Shown piece after piece: positions 35,366 through 45,969 of a stretch of 64,000 nucleotides of DNA. The translations under genes and the position numbers were made by a program. The stretch is from Sipunculus nudus (lineage: Eukaryota; Annelida; Sipuncula; Golfingiida; Sipunculidae). The stretch is taken from contig CM049316.1 of assembly GCA_026874595.1 (NCBI GenBank), positions 39,254,695 to 39,318,694 of the forward strand, read 5' to 3'. The stretch's first letter is position 1. Each line of letters starts with the position of its first letter. The notes below the pieces were generated by a model that worked only from the letters and a program-made list of their open reading frames with translations, had not been told where the DNA came from and ran no database searches.

Positions 35366-35683
35366 CACAACCCAGGGTGACCGCTCTGCAGGCTTAATGA
35401 GAAGACTGTACCCAACAGCCGTGTATCACTCACAAACGAGTGCATCTTTGGGAGGTTACTCGGTGTTATTACCCAACAATGGGGTTGATTACACACCAAT
35501 GACGAGCAGGTGCTGTAGACACCGGGCCTGGGTGACACCAAGATATAAAAATAAAGTGACAGGAAGCGAGTGCTACCGCCCTGTCACATAGTTCCAAACT
35601 GAAATGGAACTCTGCAGATGTAAATTCTTGGGTAAGAATTAGATAAGTCGGCATTAAAAAATGAAGGTGGTTACCTCCACCAA
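35366..35683 (+). mobile_element. tRNA-derived SINE, 5'-truncated copy 3
   Basis: Body and tail only: GCAGGCTTAATGAGAAGACT, GAGTGCATCTTTGGGAGGTT, TAGATAAGTCGGCATTAAAA and GGTGGTTACCTCCACC. The tRNA-like head is missing. Confidence 0.8.
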
Positions 35684-37380
35684 GAAAAAATATGTAAAAA
35701 AAATCAGTTACAGCTAATAATTCTTTGGCGTTTTGTTTTCCTGGTATAGAAAATGCCTTACAGTGACCAAGAGCAGCGGGGAACGATCCTTTTCAAAACT
35801 TAAAAGAAATAAGAAATGAACTACTGGGTAACATGAGTAACATTAAACCCGCCCTAATATTCTCTCCTTAATGAATTTTGAGGATGAGCTTCTACGGGAA
35901 ACTGACACCTCTAAAATAGTGAATCAATTTGCACAAGCAAAATGAAGTGTAACTTCCAATTTGTGTACAGTGTACTCCCATTTATTCGCCAAATTCAGGA
36001 TCGAGAAGAAAGAAGGCGAGGGTGGCGGATCATCGAGGGTATGCAAATATTAGTTGGCTATTATGATGATTAAGTATTGGTGATATATACATGTATATGA
36101 ATGAATACACAACACAAATAAGCAAATCGGTTTTAATTCCTTTCTAATATTTACAAAGAGTGTCAATACCATGAATGCAGAAGGGTCAATTCAGTATGTC
36201 AGTGATGTCATAAAAGGCGTGTTATATCTAAGAACATATTTACAGTGTTTACACAGATCAATTGAGAAAACGCACTTCACAGGGTTAAAAACGAATGATC
36301 GTAGCCTGCTTGCTCTCCTGGCTCTGACCCGAATGACATTATCCTTTTTTTTACCAGTTGGGAACACTCATCAGTGTCCTACTCACGACTATGCACGGAC
36401 GCTCAAGAAATTCAAAACTGTAGTTTTAGATAATTTTCGACCCTCTAACGAATTCCCAAATATAGACGTGTTATCACAGGCTTTTTATAGCAAATAAATA
36501 TGATTATTCCATGCCAGTAACATTATAATTTATATCCTAATATTACGCAATATTGAATGTAAGGCTCCGCTTTTATATATGCTACATGCTCGGCGCTAGA
36601 TTAATCCGGCACTGCATAGCGCGGAGGCTTGCATTCCTTAGAATGCAGATTTCTATTTTTAACTGCTCTCTTCAAACACTTCAGTACCTCGGTTCTTTTA
36701 CACAAAGCATATAGGAAAGATGGCAAGCTGAAAAGTAACGAATGTACAACCAGCAACCATTACGAGTAACAATGATTCTGCCCATTCTGTCTAACTTTGC
36801 CCGTCACTATAGATTATTCATACACATCCATACATATTCATAAAACCTATGAATACGGGTTACTCCTTTCTTTACTAACATATTTTGAATCCTCTACCAT
36901 AACCCTGAACAATGCTCAAAAGACTAAACTCTCCAATGAGTTAGGATATCGCCTATTTTTAATTTACAGTTCCCTATTACTGTAAGTGGCATCACGTCTG
37001 CATGTCTGGTGACTGCCTTTTAAATGAGAGAAATCATTAAGAGCATATAGCAGAACGTGCCAGCTATTGAAACTTATTGGAAATCCCCTGAAAATGCTGA
37101 CGTAACGGGGGCCAGTAATCCAAGCCAGGAAAAATTACGACGCCTGTTTCTTATCACACCCAGCAAGTAATCCAACCCAAAAAGAAAAATCACTTCAAGG
37201 TAGTTTATAAGCACGAACATTACTGTACCTCAACGCATACATGTCAGATACACATCACATATAACTTGAATAAGCGACTGCAGATATCCTTGGAATCACA
37301 GTGGCATGGATAAAGTAAAGTTTCGAATCTCTCTTATGGTGACAGCAATCAAAATTTGTGGCATCAGGGATGCCCAAGTA
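35684..37380. other. Intergenic; one unrecognised open frame
   Basis: 36171-36497 (+) is a 108-codon ATG open frame (starting MNAEGSIQYVSDVI) with no recognised domain and no clear splice context. It could be chance or a decayed gene. The rest shows nothing identifiable. Confidence 0.3.
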
Positions 37381-37399
37381 TCCTGAGACACACGGATAG

Positions 37400-38400
37400 A
37401 CGAAACTAAAAAAAAACATGGTACGTGGCACCACCAGTCATGTGTACTATGGACATGCAAAATTTCCGGCTAATACGTCAAACCACTCTTGAGATAAATG
37501 CATAAACGAATACATGATTGTAGGTGGCGCCACCTGTCTTTTGTATGAGAAAATTATCCAAGAAGGATTGGCATGTAACATTTCCGGCAGTTACATTAAA
37601 CTCCTCCTGAGATATGTGTGATTTTTACTAAAAAACAGACTAACAGATGGGCGAAAGATTAAATTGATTGTAGGAAGTGCCATCGGTCTTGTATACAAAA
37701 TACGTGGGCATGCAAATTTTCAGGCCGATACATCACACCACTATAGAGATATATGCCTGAATGTATTCTTCATGTACCTGATTGTAGGTGGCGCCACCAG
37801 CCTTGCGTACGAGAAATCTAACAAGATAGATCTACATGCACAATTTAAGGCCGATAATCTAAACCTTTTCAGAGATATGTATGGTTTTCACCCAGAGCAG
37901 ATTAACAGTTGGACATCATGCAAAAACGATTGTAGGTGGCACCAACAGGCTTGTATACAAGATAAAGTATAAATTAACCATAGATATGCAAATTTTCAGG
38001 CAGAAACATATAATCGCTTCTGAGATAACTAGTTTTCTGAATGTACTATTTAAATACGTGATCGTAGGTGCCGCCCACATTCTTGTGTACGAGACATTCT
38101 ACCCCAGGTTGATTTACTTGCACAATTGCAGGCTGATACATCCCTTCTTTTCCTCAGATATGTTCAATTTTACAAGAATCAGATTTGTGGATGGACATAG
38201 TCTTGAGTACAAAGATGAAGGTATTCAATATTTTTGTATTTTGAACAATACGTTCAACGCCTCCAAGGACAGATGGGCTTTAATTGATTGTAGGTGGCGC
38301 CAAGATATATGGGCATGCAAATTTTCAGATCGATACATCAAACCACTATAGAGATATATGCCTGAATGTATTCTACATATACATGACTGTAGGTAGCTCC
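37400..38400. repeat. GGTGGCGCCACC-family array, opposite orientation
   Basis: Exact palindromes at 37523 and 37797 (274 bp apart). Variants at about 37434, 37934, 38067 and 38293 sit in the context GATTGTAGGTGGCGCCACC...CTTGTATACAAG. This is the reverse complement of the context at 30350-30400. Confidence 0.85.
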
Positions 38401-38407
38401 ACCAGCC

Positions 38408-38460
<53 letters not shown>

Positions 38461-38461
38461 T
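38408..38461. repeat. TA microsatellite beside TLR copy 1
   Basis: About 54 bp of alternating TA with one interruption, at the edge of the segmental duplication. Confidence 0.95.
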
Positions 38462-38776
38462 CCTATCCAAAAAAGGATTAAACTACAGCCATGAATAAGC
38501 TGGTTACTTCAGGAGGGAGATACCACTGAAACGGAATCGGTATAACTGTTACCTTTTTTACCAAATGTTTAATTGTAGTCAACCATTATTCACTAAGATC
38601 AGGAAAAAATGAAAATGATTATACCAACGCATAGAAATTATACTTATATGAATGTAAATAATATAAGCTAATATGAATGTAACAAATATGTTTCAGATTA
38701 TCTTTAATATATGCATTTTTGCTGTAAACTTTATATCCATGCCTGCCATATAGATATATACATTTTCGATATTTTC

Positions 38777-41188
38777 TCATCGAGTATTACCATGGTAATA
38801 TAAAACAGTTTGTTGAAATGTGAGTGGGTTGACCTGTCCTTGGGTCGCCAAGGGGCATCCGAGAACATGGCGGAGTTTCATCCAGAAAAGGGCGCTCTGC
38901 TCAGGGTTCTGTGGCCAAATGAGGTGAGTGTTACAGCTCAATAAATACTCAAGTGTCGGTGGTATTTGGACTCGAAGAAAAAGCCTGGACGGACGCTCAA
39001 GAAAAATCAGTATTACTTTAGCCTTTCTCTGGTCGTGTTGTTCTTTAATAAAATGCAATGTCGACTTCAATTCTGCACCCTTCAGATTCTTCCGAGAAAG
39101 CAGAATCACCATGGTAACGCTATAGCGACATGCTTCAGCAATGTTCTGTGTTACACTAACACCCAGTCCAAAATTTCTGTCTTCTAAACATAATTTATAA
39201 TGGTGCTTATTTTCGAGATGAAGAATAAGTTGTTGAACAAAGGGGAGATCCCGTGAATGATAATCGACGAACCCGTCAAAAAGGAAATGATTTGCTGGCC
39301 CGCGTGCTGTATTGTACTTGTTCATAAACTGTGCCAGGTACCACAGGTACATAAGTCGGCTTCTGTATCTGTAAAAGGAAGAACAAAGAATCATGGAGGA
39401 AAGTATAAAAACATAAATCACGAACACAGTTCTCCAGTGAGTTGTGAACCAATCCACCCCACAAAAGTAGTACAGCTCTGTGACGTCAACGGTCTCCAAG
39501 TCTGTAACCCACTTGTCTTCACTGAACTTACACTTGAAACCAGCAAAATGGATTCCCATATGTCTGACGAACTCAAGGGTTTGAATGTCACTGCATGGGC
39601 AAATGATCTGATTGCCCGACACATCAATAAACAATTGTGACTTGTTAATGAACTTATGTAAATCTTGAAGATTTAAGTCACTGAGGGAAGAGAACCGATT
39701 GTTCCTTAGATTTAGATGTTGTAGATGTGAGAGATGAGAAATGGTAAAGTTAACAGACTCGAGTCGATTGTTACTCAAGTTCAGGTGAACAATACTAGGG
39801 AAGTTTTCGAAAGCATTTTGTGGAATATATGTCAGGTAGTTGTGTGCCATATCCAAGGTCTCTAGTTCTTTAAGCCTGGTCGTCTGAATAAATGATTGCC
39901 ATGCCTTATCATTTGGGAGGATGTAATTTAAATTGAAACCTCCTAATAGAAGATACTTAAGGGATGTCATGTTTTGTAAAACGTTGTGATTTGTAAAGTA
40001 TATAGATGCATTTTGTAGGTTCAAGTACCATAATTTCGGAAGATACCCTAATACACCATCGTAAATTTCTTCGACCAAAGTGTTCTCCAGATTTATGTAT
40101 TCCAGAGAATTATTTTGATTAGCCCTCACAGTACTTGTACTGCTTGTACGGACAACATATCTTGAATAGCCCGCTTCAACTGTCTTCAAACTGTATGGTA
40201 TTCCAATCAAGATTACTCTTTTTCTGCGCACACTAGTACACAAAGTGCTTCTGGATTCATTATAGTTCCCAATACTTTGAACATATGGCAAATATCTCTG
40301 TTTGCCAAAATCAGTAGAAGCATAGTTTTGATATGAAATGTAAATGTTAGTTAGGTTTTGCAATAAAGCTAACTCTATCAATACTCCGATGTCACCACCA
40401 ATAAGCAGATTATCGGATATATCCACTGTAATGAGATGTGTCATATAGCGGAGAACTCCATTGTGAAGCGTGATGATTTGATTGCTTGACATGTAAAGAT
40501 GTCTGATTTTAGTTTTTCCAAAACAGGAAAACAAAGGAGGAACCAGGTTCCAGAATATTCCGGAGGCGCCACCCCTGTTCACGCCTCTTAGATCCAAAGT
40601 TGTGATAGTCGATTGATTCAGAGAGCAAAGTTGGAACAGTCTCAGGGACTTCTCATCATTGAGCTTCCAGTGATTTATCCTGAATGTCTTCAAGTTTTTC
40701 AGGGGCTTCAGAGCCGCATCAGGTAAGTCAAATGAGGTTCGTGGATTTGATAAATCCAGTGTTTCAAGATGTTTCAAACCCGCGAAAGCGTGCTCACTGA
40801 CATTATTTAAATCATTGTGACTTAGGTTCAGAAATCGTAGGTTTCTCATGCCAACAAACGAGTCACCCAGGATATCCATTAAACAACGATTGTTGCTCAC
40901 ACGAAAGACACGCAGATGGTTTAAATTTGTCAATAAGAAGTTGTAACTGCTGCTGAAATTGTTGAAACTTATATCCAAAATAGTTGTATTGGGCCACACC
41001 CATTCTTGCCTGAAGTATGTTAAGCCCGAGTGACGACAGTCGAATATAACATCAGTTGAACTCGGTGTCACATTGCAGGGATTTTGGTCTTTATTCCTCA
41101 AAAATCGATAGTGTTTGTTGTCAATGTTTTCAGCAGCATTCAGACTGACAGCAATGCACAAGCTGGCTAATATCATGACCACATTCAT
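38777..41188 (-). CDS. Toll-like receptor, copy 1 (803 aa, single coding exon)
   Basis: Innate-immune type I membrane receptor. Residues: signal peptide 1-19 (MNVVMILASLCIAVSLNAA), N-terminal Cys pair C38/C51, leucine-rich repeats about 66-520, one LRR C-terminal cap with C530, C532, C553 and C576, transmembrane helix about 586-606 and TIR domain about 635-778. TIR box 1 is FDGFVDY (637-643), box 2 region LEDRNFGLG (668-676), box 3 FW (768-769). The single Cys cluster fits the single-cysteine-cluster class. The open frame extends 9 codons further 5', but those read through a polypyrimidine-CTGCAG splice acceptor, so the ATG at 41186-41188 is chosen and a 5' UTR intron inferred. In box 2 the usual BB-loop Pro is Leu (residue 675). 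Ligand unknown. Confidence 0.95.
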   Translation of the reverse strand: MNVVMILASLCIAVSLNAAENIDNKHYRFLRNKDQNPCNVTPSSTDVIFDCRHSGLTYFRQEWVWPNTTILDISFNNFSSSYNFLLTNLNHLRVFRVSNNRCLMDILGDSFVGMRNLRFLNLSHNDLNNVSEHAFAGLKHLETLDLSNPRTSFDLPDAALKPLKNLKTFRINHWKLNDEKSLRLFQLCSLNQSTITTLDLRGVNRGGASGIFWNLVPPLFSCFGKTKIRHLYMSSNQIITLHNGVLRYMTHLITVDISDNLLIGGDIGVLIELALLQNLTNIYISYQNYASTDFGKQRYLPYVQSIGNYNESRSTLCTSVRRKRVILIGIPYSLKTVEAGYSRYVVRTSSTSTVRANQNNSLEYINLENTLVEEIYDGVLGYLPKLWYLNLQNASIYFTNHNVLQNMTSLKYLLLGGFNLNYILPNDKAWQSFIQTTRLKELETLDMAHNYLTYIPQNAFENFPSIVHLNLSNNRLESVNFTISHLSHLQHLNLRNNRFSSLSDLNLQDLHKFINKSQLFIDVSGNQIICPCSDIQTLEFVRHMGIHFAGFKCKFSEDKWVTDLETVDVTELYYFCGVDWFTTHWRTVFVIYVFILSSMILCSSFYRYRSRLMYLWYLAQFMNKYNTARGPANHFLFDGFVDYHSRDLPFVQQLILHLENKHHYKLCLEDRNFGLGVSVTQNIAEACRYSVTMVILLSRKNLKGAELKSTLHFIKEQHDQRKAKVILIFLERPSRLFLRVQIPPTLEYLLSCNTHLIWPQNPEQSALFWMKLRHVLGCPLATQGQVNPLTFQQTVLYYHGNTR

Positions 41189-41552
41189 GATGTTACCTGC
41201 AGAAAAAAAAAACACTTAAATATTTTCCATTTGGGTTATAACATGGAGAAAATGACAATCAAAAAGGATTACGTTCTAGAGTCACATCGGGACAATGATG
41301 ACATCCGACCACAACTAATCACAGGAAACAGGCGTGGGTGGCATTTATCAAACTATGTCACATCATAACAAGATTACCGTTTAAAGACAACGTACTATTA
41401 TCGATAGACTGGGCAGCCAGTAATGCTGATCCTGGTCTTTTGGGCTAAATTGCTACACCTAGGACATGGTCCTTTGACCGTCGCAGGTTACCGACTGTGA
41501 AAGTCCAGACATAAAATAGTAAGTGCCCCCTAACACCGCTTCACTGAACCCA

Positions 41553-41562
41553 GGGATTTCCC
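41553..41562. promoter_or_regulatory. NF-kB-like site upstream of TLR copy 1
   Basis: GGGATTTCCC is a perfect fit to GGGRNWYYCC, 365 bp upstream of the chosen start codon. The aligned position in copy 2 (about 55356-55365) reads GGGTTTCCCC, which breaks the consensus. Presence is seen; function is inference. Confidence 0.4.
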
Positions 41563-41706
41563 CCTTAGCGTCAATAATTATATGATCCTCTCTCAGAATT
41601 TCACCGCACTAATCTCTCGAGTCAGACACTTGGCATCTCCATATTTGATCCTGCTATTGCTCTGACCATAGCAACGACTGCCGTTACACCAAAACGGTAA
41701 CCGGTG

Positions 41707-41718
41707 TGTTTTATAAAC
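41707..41718 (-). promoter_or_regulatory. Conserved TATA-like box upstream of TLR copy 1
   Basis: TTTATAAA within GTGTTTTATAAACT lies about 520 bp upstream of the start codon. The same string is kept in copy 2 near 55,509-55,521, with GGTAACCGGTGTG adjoining in both. It is a candidate core promoter given the inferred 5' UTR intron. Confidence 0.3.
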
Positions 41719-42169
41719 TGACTACCACGGAGACGTGGGCAGTGCGCTAGGGGCCGCTAAAGATTTTTTTTCTATCCACCTTTAAGCTGGACAGTACTAG
41801 CGTTATCACCAAGTCACGAGCAACATGTCTCATGTCAACCCGAGTATCGTTTCAATGTCACAATGATGTGACTCCGCGCAAGAAGTAATGCAAAGCAGAA
41901 GTGGTGAGTAACCAATAATGAAAGTCAGGTCACGGAAACTGAATCAGAATGATATACCTTCACGCACCGTCTGAGATCTTTTTGTTTGCTCAGAATCAAC
42001 CATTCAGATATTTGTATACGCTTCACACAAACAATTAGGCCCCTATGTTTTTTTAAAGGTCAGCATTTCAAATAAGCAATGCAAGACTTAAGCGTGGCGT
42101 GCTAATAATATGGAAGTAAGGGGAAATCTCCAGCCCATTTGTTGCACAATGATATTTAAATATCAGTAA

Positions 42170-42312
42170 ATCATCTGGGGGGGGGGGGGGGGTCCAGGGG
42201 TCCGGATCCCCCCCCCCTTTTTTTTCGGGCCTGAGGACCCTTTAGGTTTTATCTTAGTCCTCCTTGGTTGGACCCCCCTCCCCCTTTTTTTCCTAAATCC
42301 TGGATCTGCCCG
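42170..42312. repeat. Poly-G/C dispersed repeat, copy 2
   Basis: A 16-G run (42177-42192), then GGATCCCCCCCCC, TTAGTCCTCCTTGGTTGGAC and TTTCCTAAATCCTGGATC, matching 3446-3650. Other long G runs lie at 42436-42456 and 45268-45286, the latter followed by CTCTGGATCCGC. Confidence 0.65.
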
Positions 42313-42839
42313 ATGATGTTTAAACCTATCAAATCATAGAATAACGTGGGCTTTTTATATATTTTGTGGAAAATATAATTACTGATGGCCTGGCAGGTGT
42401 AGATTGTCTATTACCACACATCACCAAACGGTCGTGGGGGGGGGGGGGGGGGGGGGAAGTGGAGGGGTGTTGTACAGAATCGAAACACAAAGGGTTGTAC
42501 GGCGTGAATAAATAAGTACCCATTAAACTTCCCGATAGCACAGAAGGGTAAAATTATAATGAAGATCAAGTTAATGGAGTTAATGAAACTTAAAACGAAG
42601 TCCTTTAATTCACGCTTCTATGCCCTACCAATAGGCTTAGGAAGAATGCTAAAAAAACAACATGGCTATAGGAATCTGCACTCTGAAAAAAGTGGAGATT
42701 CCTGTATGAGCTGCTTCACAAAGCAATCCTAAATGCAGTTATTTTCTGAGTTGAGTTTCTGAGTACATTCATTTGAATGCTGATATGCTATTTAAGAGCT
42801 AAGTGAATGGGCTCTAGACCAGCTCATACTCCACACTGA

Positions 42840-43608
42840 AAATATTTTAAGAGTTGTCAAATATCCCAATTATGAATACCAAACGGCCTGTCAACCGCTT
42901 AATAGGGATAAAGTTGTCATATCTCCTTAAACCTGAATCCCAGGTGACTGCATTCATGTTTAGCCTCCGTATGGTGTCAGGCTGGGAGCAGATCACCTGA
43001 TCACCAGCTAATAAGCAGCAGATATACTTGGCTATATTGCGAAGTTGACCACCCAAGCTTTAAGCCGAGAGCACTCGCGGACTGCATGGGCCGAACTAGG
43101 TCAGTCGCACGCGTCGGTGCACGTGCAACGAGCGCTTGATATGCGGTTAGCCTGATATGCGGTTATACGTCTCACTTGCAACAAGTCTCTTGCGTTTATG
43201 TGCACAACAGTTTGGCTCATGGAGAATTGCCAACAGTGGAAGCTGTGTTCCAAATACTTTTACATCTAATAGTGATTATGTGTCGTTTTGCAGTCTTAAT
43301 AACAAATGAATGTATATAATTAGCTTAACAAATAAAGACTTCTCCAGAAGGAGGAAGAATTGTTTTGTTCACTGATTTATAAATAAAATAACTAACTTCC
43401 AAAGAAACAAACTCAGACAGATGAATAATCAGTTGTAAAATTGTTGCTGACAAATACACGTATCACAGGATACACCACCATTTGTTATTTATAAATAAAT
43501 GTTTAACTTGAATATATGTGTTATTATTATTATTTATTATAACCTGTCTCTCTCTCTCTGTCTCTCTCTCTCTCTCTCTTTAAATATATATATATATGTA
43601 TATATATT

Positions 43609-43645
<37 letters not shown>

Positions 43646-43667
43646 CATAAATGAATGGCGGATATAT

Positions 43668-43762
<95 letters not shown>

Positions 43763-44534
43763 GAGAGCGAGAGAAAGCAAGAGCATGAACGAATGACGGA
43801 TATAAGTATGTATATATATATATATATATATATTTACATGTCTAACAATATATACACAATATATTATATATCATAATATCTTATTGTTAATGGTAGAATG
43901 TAGGGCTAGTTATATATAAGATACGCAAATTGTATTGAACGACATTGCAAAAGGAATTAAAACATATTGTAGATGGATTCTATACTCGAATTGCCATACT
44001 GAATTTTCATTTGGATATTAGTAGCGCTTATATTAAATAGTTAGTAACTTTCCAATGTTTGCGGTGTCTCTATTTAGTCTATATCGTGCTTTTTTTAGAG
44101 AAAAAAAACCAAGTCCGGTTCTTAAAATTATGATGATGATTATTTCCTTTTACATATTTATGCAACATTAGTGGATACATTGTAATCGTTAATAAATTTT
44201 CCATAAGGCCAAGTTGTAGGTCCTATTTTATTATTCATTTAAAAAGTCTCATGTAACGTTTTGAATTTTACGAGCGGCCCAGACAAAACACTTAAAAACA
44301 ATTTCCTATGGGAATATCAGCGTATATAAACAGCTCCCAATGCCAGTCCACAATACCAGTTAGCAATTACGAGGCAGTATATTTTCAGTGATTACTTTGC
44401 AGTCGTAAAAATAAAAGCATATCTGGAATGATAATACTACTCTTAAGTTAAAAACTATGAGGCGAATAAAATCCCGTTTCCAAATTCAATATTTGGAATA
44501 CTGACCCATTGACCTACCTTTTGAAAAAAAATGT
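42840..44534. other. Intergenic between TLR copies, part 1
   Basis: No gene recognised. It contains a small direct repeat of TGATATGCGGTTA near 43,138-43,165 and the compound microsatellite listed separately. Confidence 0.5.
43545..43850. repeat. Self-complementary compound microsatellite (TC)n(TA)n(GA)n
   Basis: Runs of TC/CT, then TA, then GA, repeated: TC 43549-43579, TA 43585-43627, GA 43628-43646, TA 43661-43700, GA 43703-43742, GACA 43742-43760, TA 43812-43832. The TC-TA-GA order is its own reverse complement. Open frames across it are artefacts. Confidence 0.95.
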
Positions 44535-44850
44535 TATGTGATTTCTGGCCACCTCTGTGTATATATTAATGAGGGTACGGGTAATACTGTTATGAAAAAT
44601 TCTTATAAGGGGTCCGGGAAGGGAGTATGAACATGTTTACCAACAATATGTTTGTAAACACGGCAATGTTGACAAATGGAAAAAACATGTAGCCTCAGAT
44701 GGAAGGTTGCATACATGCAGAAGTAGAAAGGTCACCTGTTGCAAAACGCCATTTGAAAAGCTCTGGCTTATCTGACTTGCCGCAGGGTGCCCTTTTTGAC
44801 TTGGTTTTGATTATTTTATCGGGCCCCACATATTATAAAAACGTGGATAT
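44535..44850. repeat. Dispersed repeat family, copy 2 (TTCTGGCCACCTCTG)
   Basis: Diverged copy of 1245-1590: TGATTTCTGGCCACCTCTGT, GTTGACAAATGGAAAAA, CTCTGGCTTATCTGACTTGC and GATTATTTT in the same order. Confidence 0.6.
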
Positions 44851-45969
44851 TAACAAAACAAGCAGCCTGTGTGCGTTGATATGCCCGTTTTCTGGCCTAT
44901 GTTATAAAAGCTCGTTTGGATTACCTTTAGTTTATTTAGGTCTGAAAGGTGATTGGGCACCATTGATAATTTAAGATCAGATATTTAACAATTCAATTAG
45001 CAATATATCAAAGTCTAAAGAAGCTGAATAATTCCACGTGAATAGCAGGTGATGGTTAAGAAATCACAAAAACGCCCGCTACCAATGTTAGAAAATATAC
45101 AACCCTTTTTTAAAGATACAAAAAGATATGTGCGAGATAATGATATGTCCATTTCTCCCAAAATTTCCTAGAACTTGGCATTTTAAAATGTGATGGTTTT
45201 GTGAAGGGATGAATACAACGCGCGTAGAATCATGAATCTCTAACAAAAATGATAAATGAATTTCAGTGGGGGGGGGGGGGGGGGGGTTAATCTCCCTCTC
45301 TGGATCCGCTACACCGGATAGACCCTTAGCTGTTGTTCTAATGTTTGATTCTATAGGAACATTTTCTTAGCGTATAATTTCCGTTTGGAAAAACTGGATG
45401 AAAGGGTGATCATCTTTGGAGTAAGATATAGAACATATAAGTATGAGCGTTTAAGACAACGATAACTGATACACTCACCGATCAGTTGCCCGTTCTTGGA
45501 CAATGATATGAAGGAACGCCTCTACTGTGAATCAATTCGACTGTATGTGCTATTGGGATCACTTTATGAATTTCATTGAACGATTTAAAGAGCGGACTCG
45601 TCATGGCTCGTGGCGCCAGTTGGATAAAAACCAACAGTTACCTTTCTAGTAAGCGCACTGCATGCTTCAAGTCACATCAAAGAGAGTTCACGGTCGAACT
45701 AAAATTCACAATATCCTAGCATATACATGGAACAGACATAACGGATGGAGCCACAGCGTCAATTCCTAACATAAACACACACGCATGAATCATTATATAT
45801 ACTTATTTCACTTAAATCAATTATTTCAGCTGCAAAACAAGCATAACATGAGTTTGGGTACAAGGACCTCAGGCATAATTTTACCGACAATATTTACTAG
45901 CTTGAACATTTGAGATATCTGCTATCAGGGAATCAATATCATGTAATTTGAATAATCTGCAATTTTAAC
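44851..45969. other. Intergenic, nothing recognised
   Basis: Apart from a 19-G run at 45268-45286 there is no repeat match or coding frame that can be supported. Confidence 0.5.

Larger units (their letters stand above)
38462..42840. repeat. Segmental duplication containing TLR copy 1
   Basis: Homologous to 52045-56200 plus 58570-58735. Similarity runs from just beside a TA microsatellite, through the receptor and its 5' flank, to the string CCTTTAATTCACGCTTCTATG and the following GAATGGG. Flanks have diverged by substitutions and small indels but remain alignable by eye. Confidence 0.85.

Noticed and set aside
39257-39640. Plus-strand 127-codon frame, and similar ones at 38928-39187 and 52517-53190
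   Set aside because: They are antisense to the TLR TIR and membrane regions and recur in both paralogues only because the sense strand is conserved.
43580-43786. Ser/Leu/Tyr/Ile-repeat frames here and at 38225, 57436, 58683, 58807, 61171 and 61225
   Set aside because: They are translations of TA, TC or TG microsatellites.
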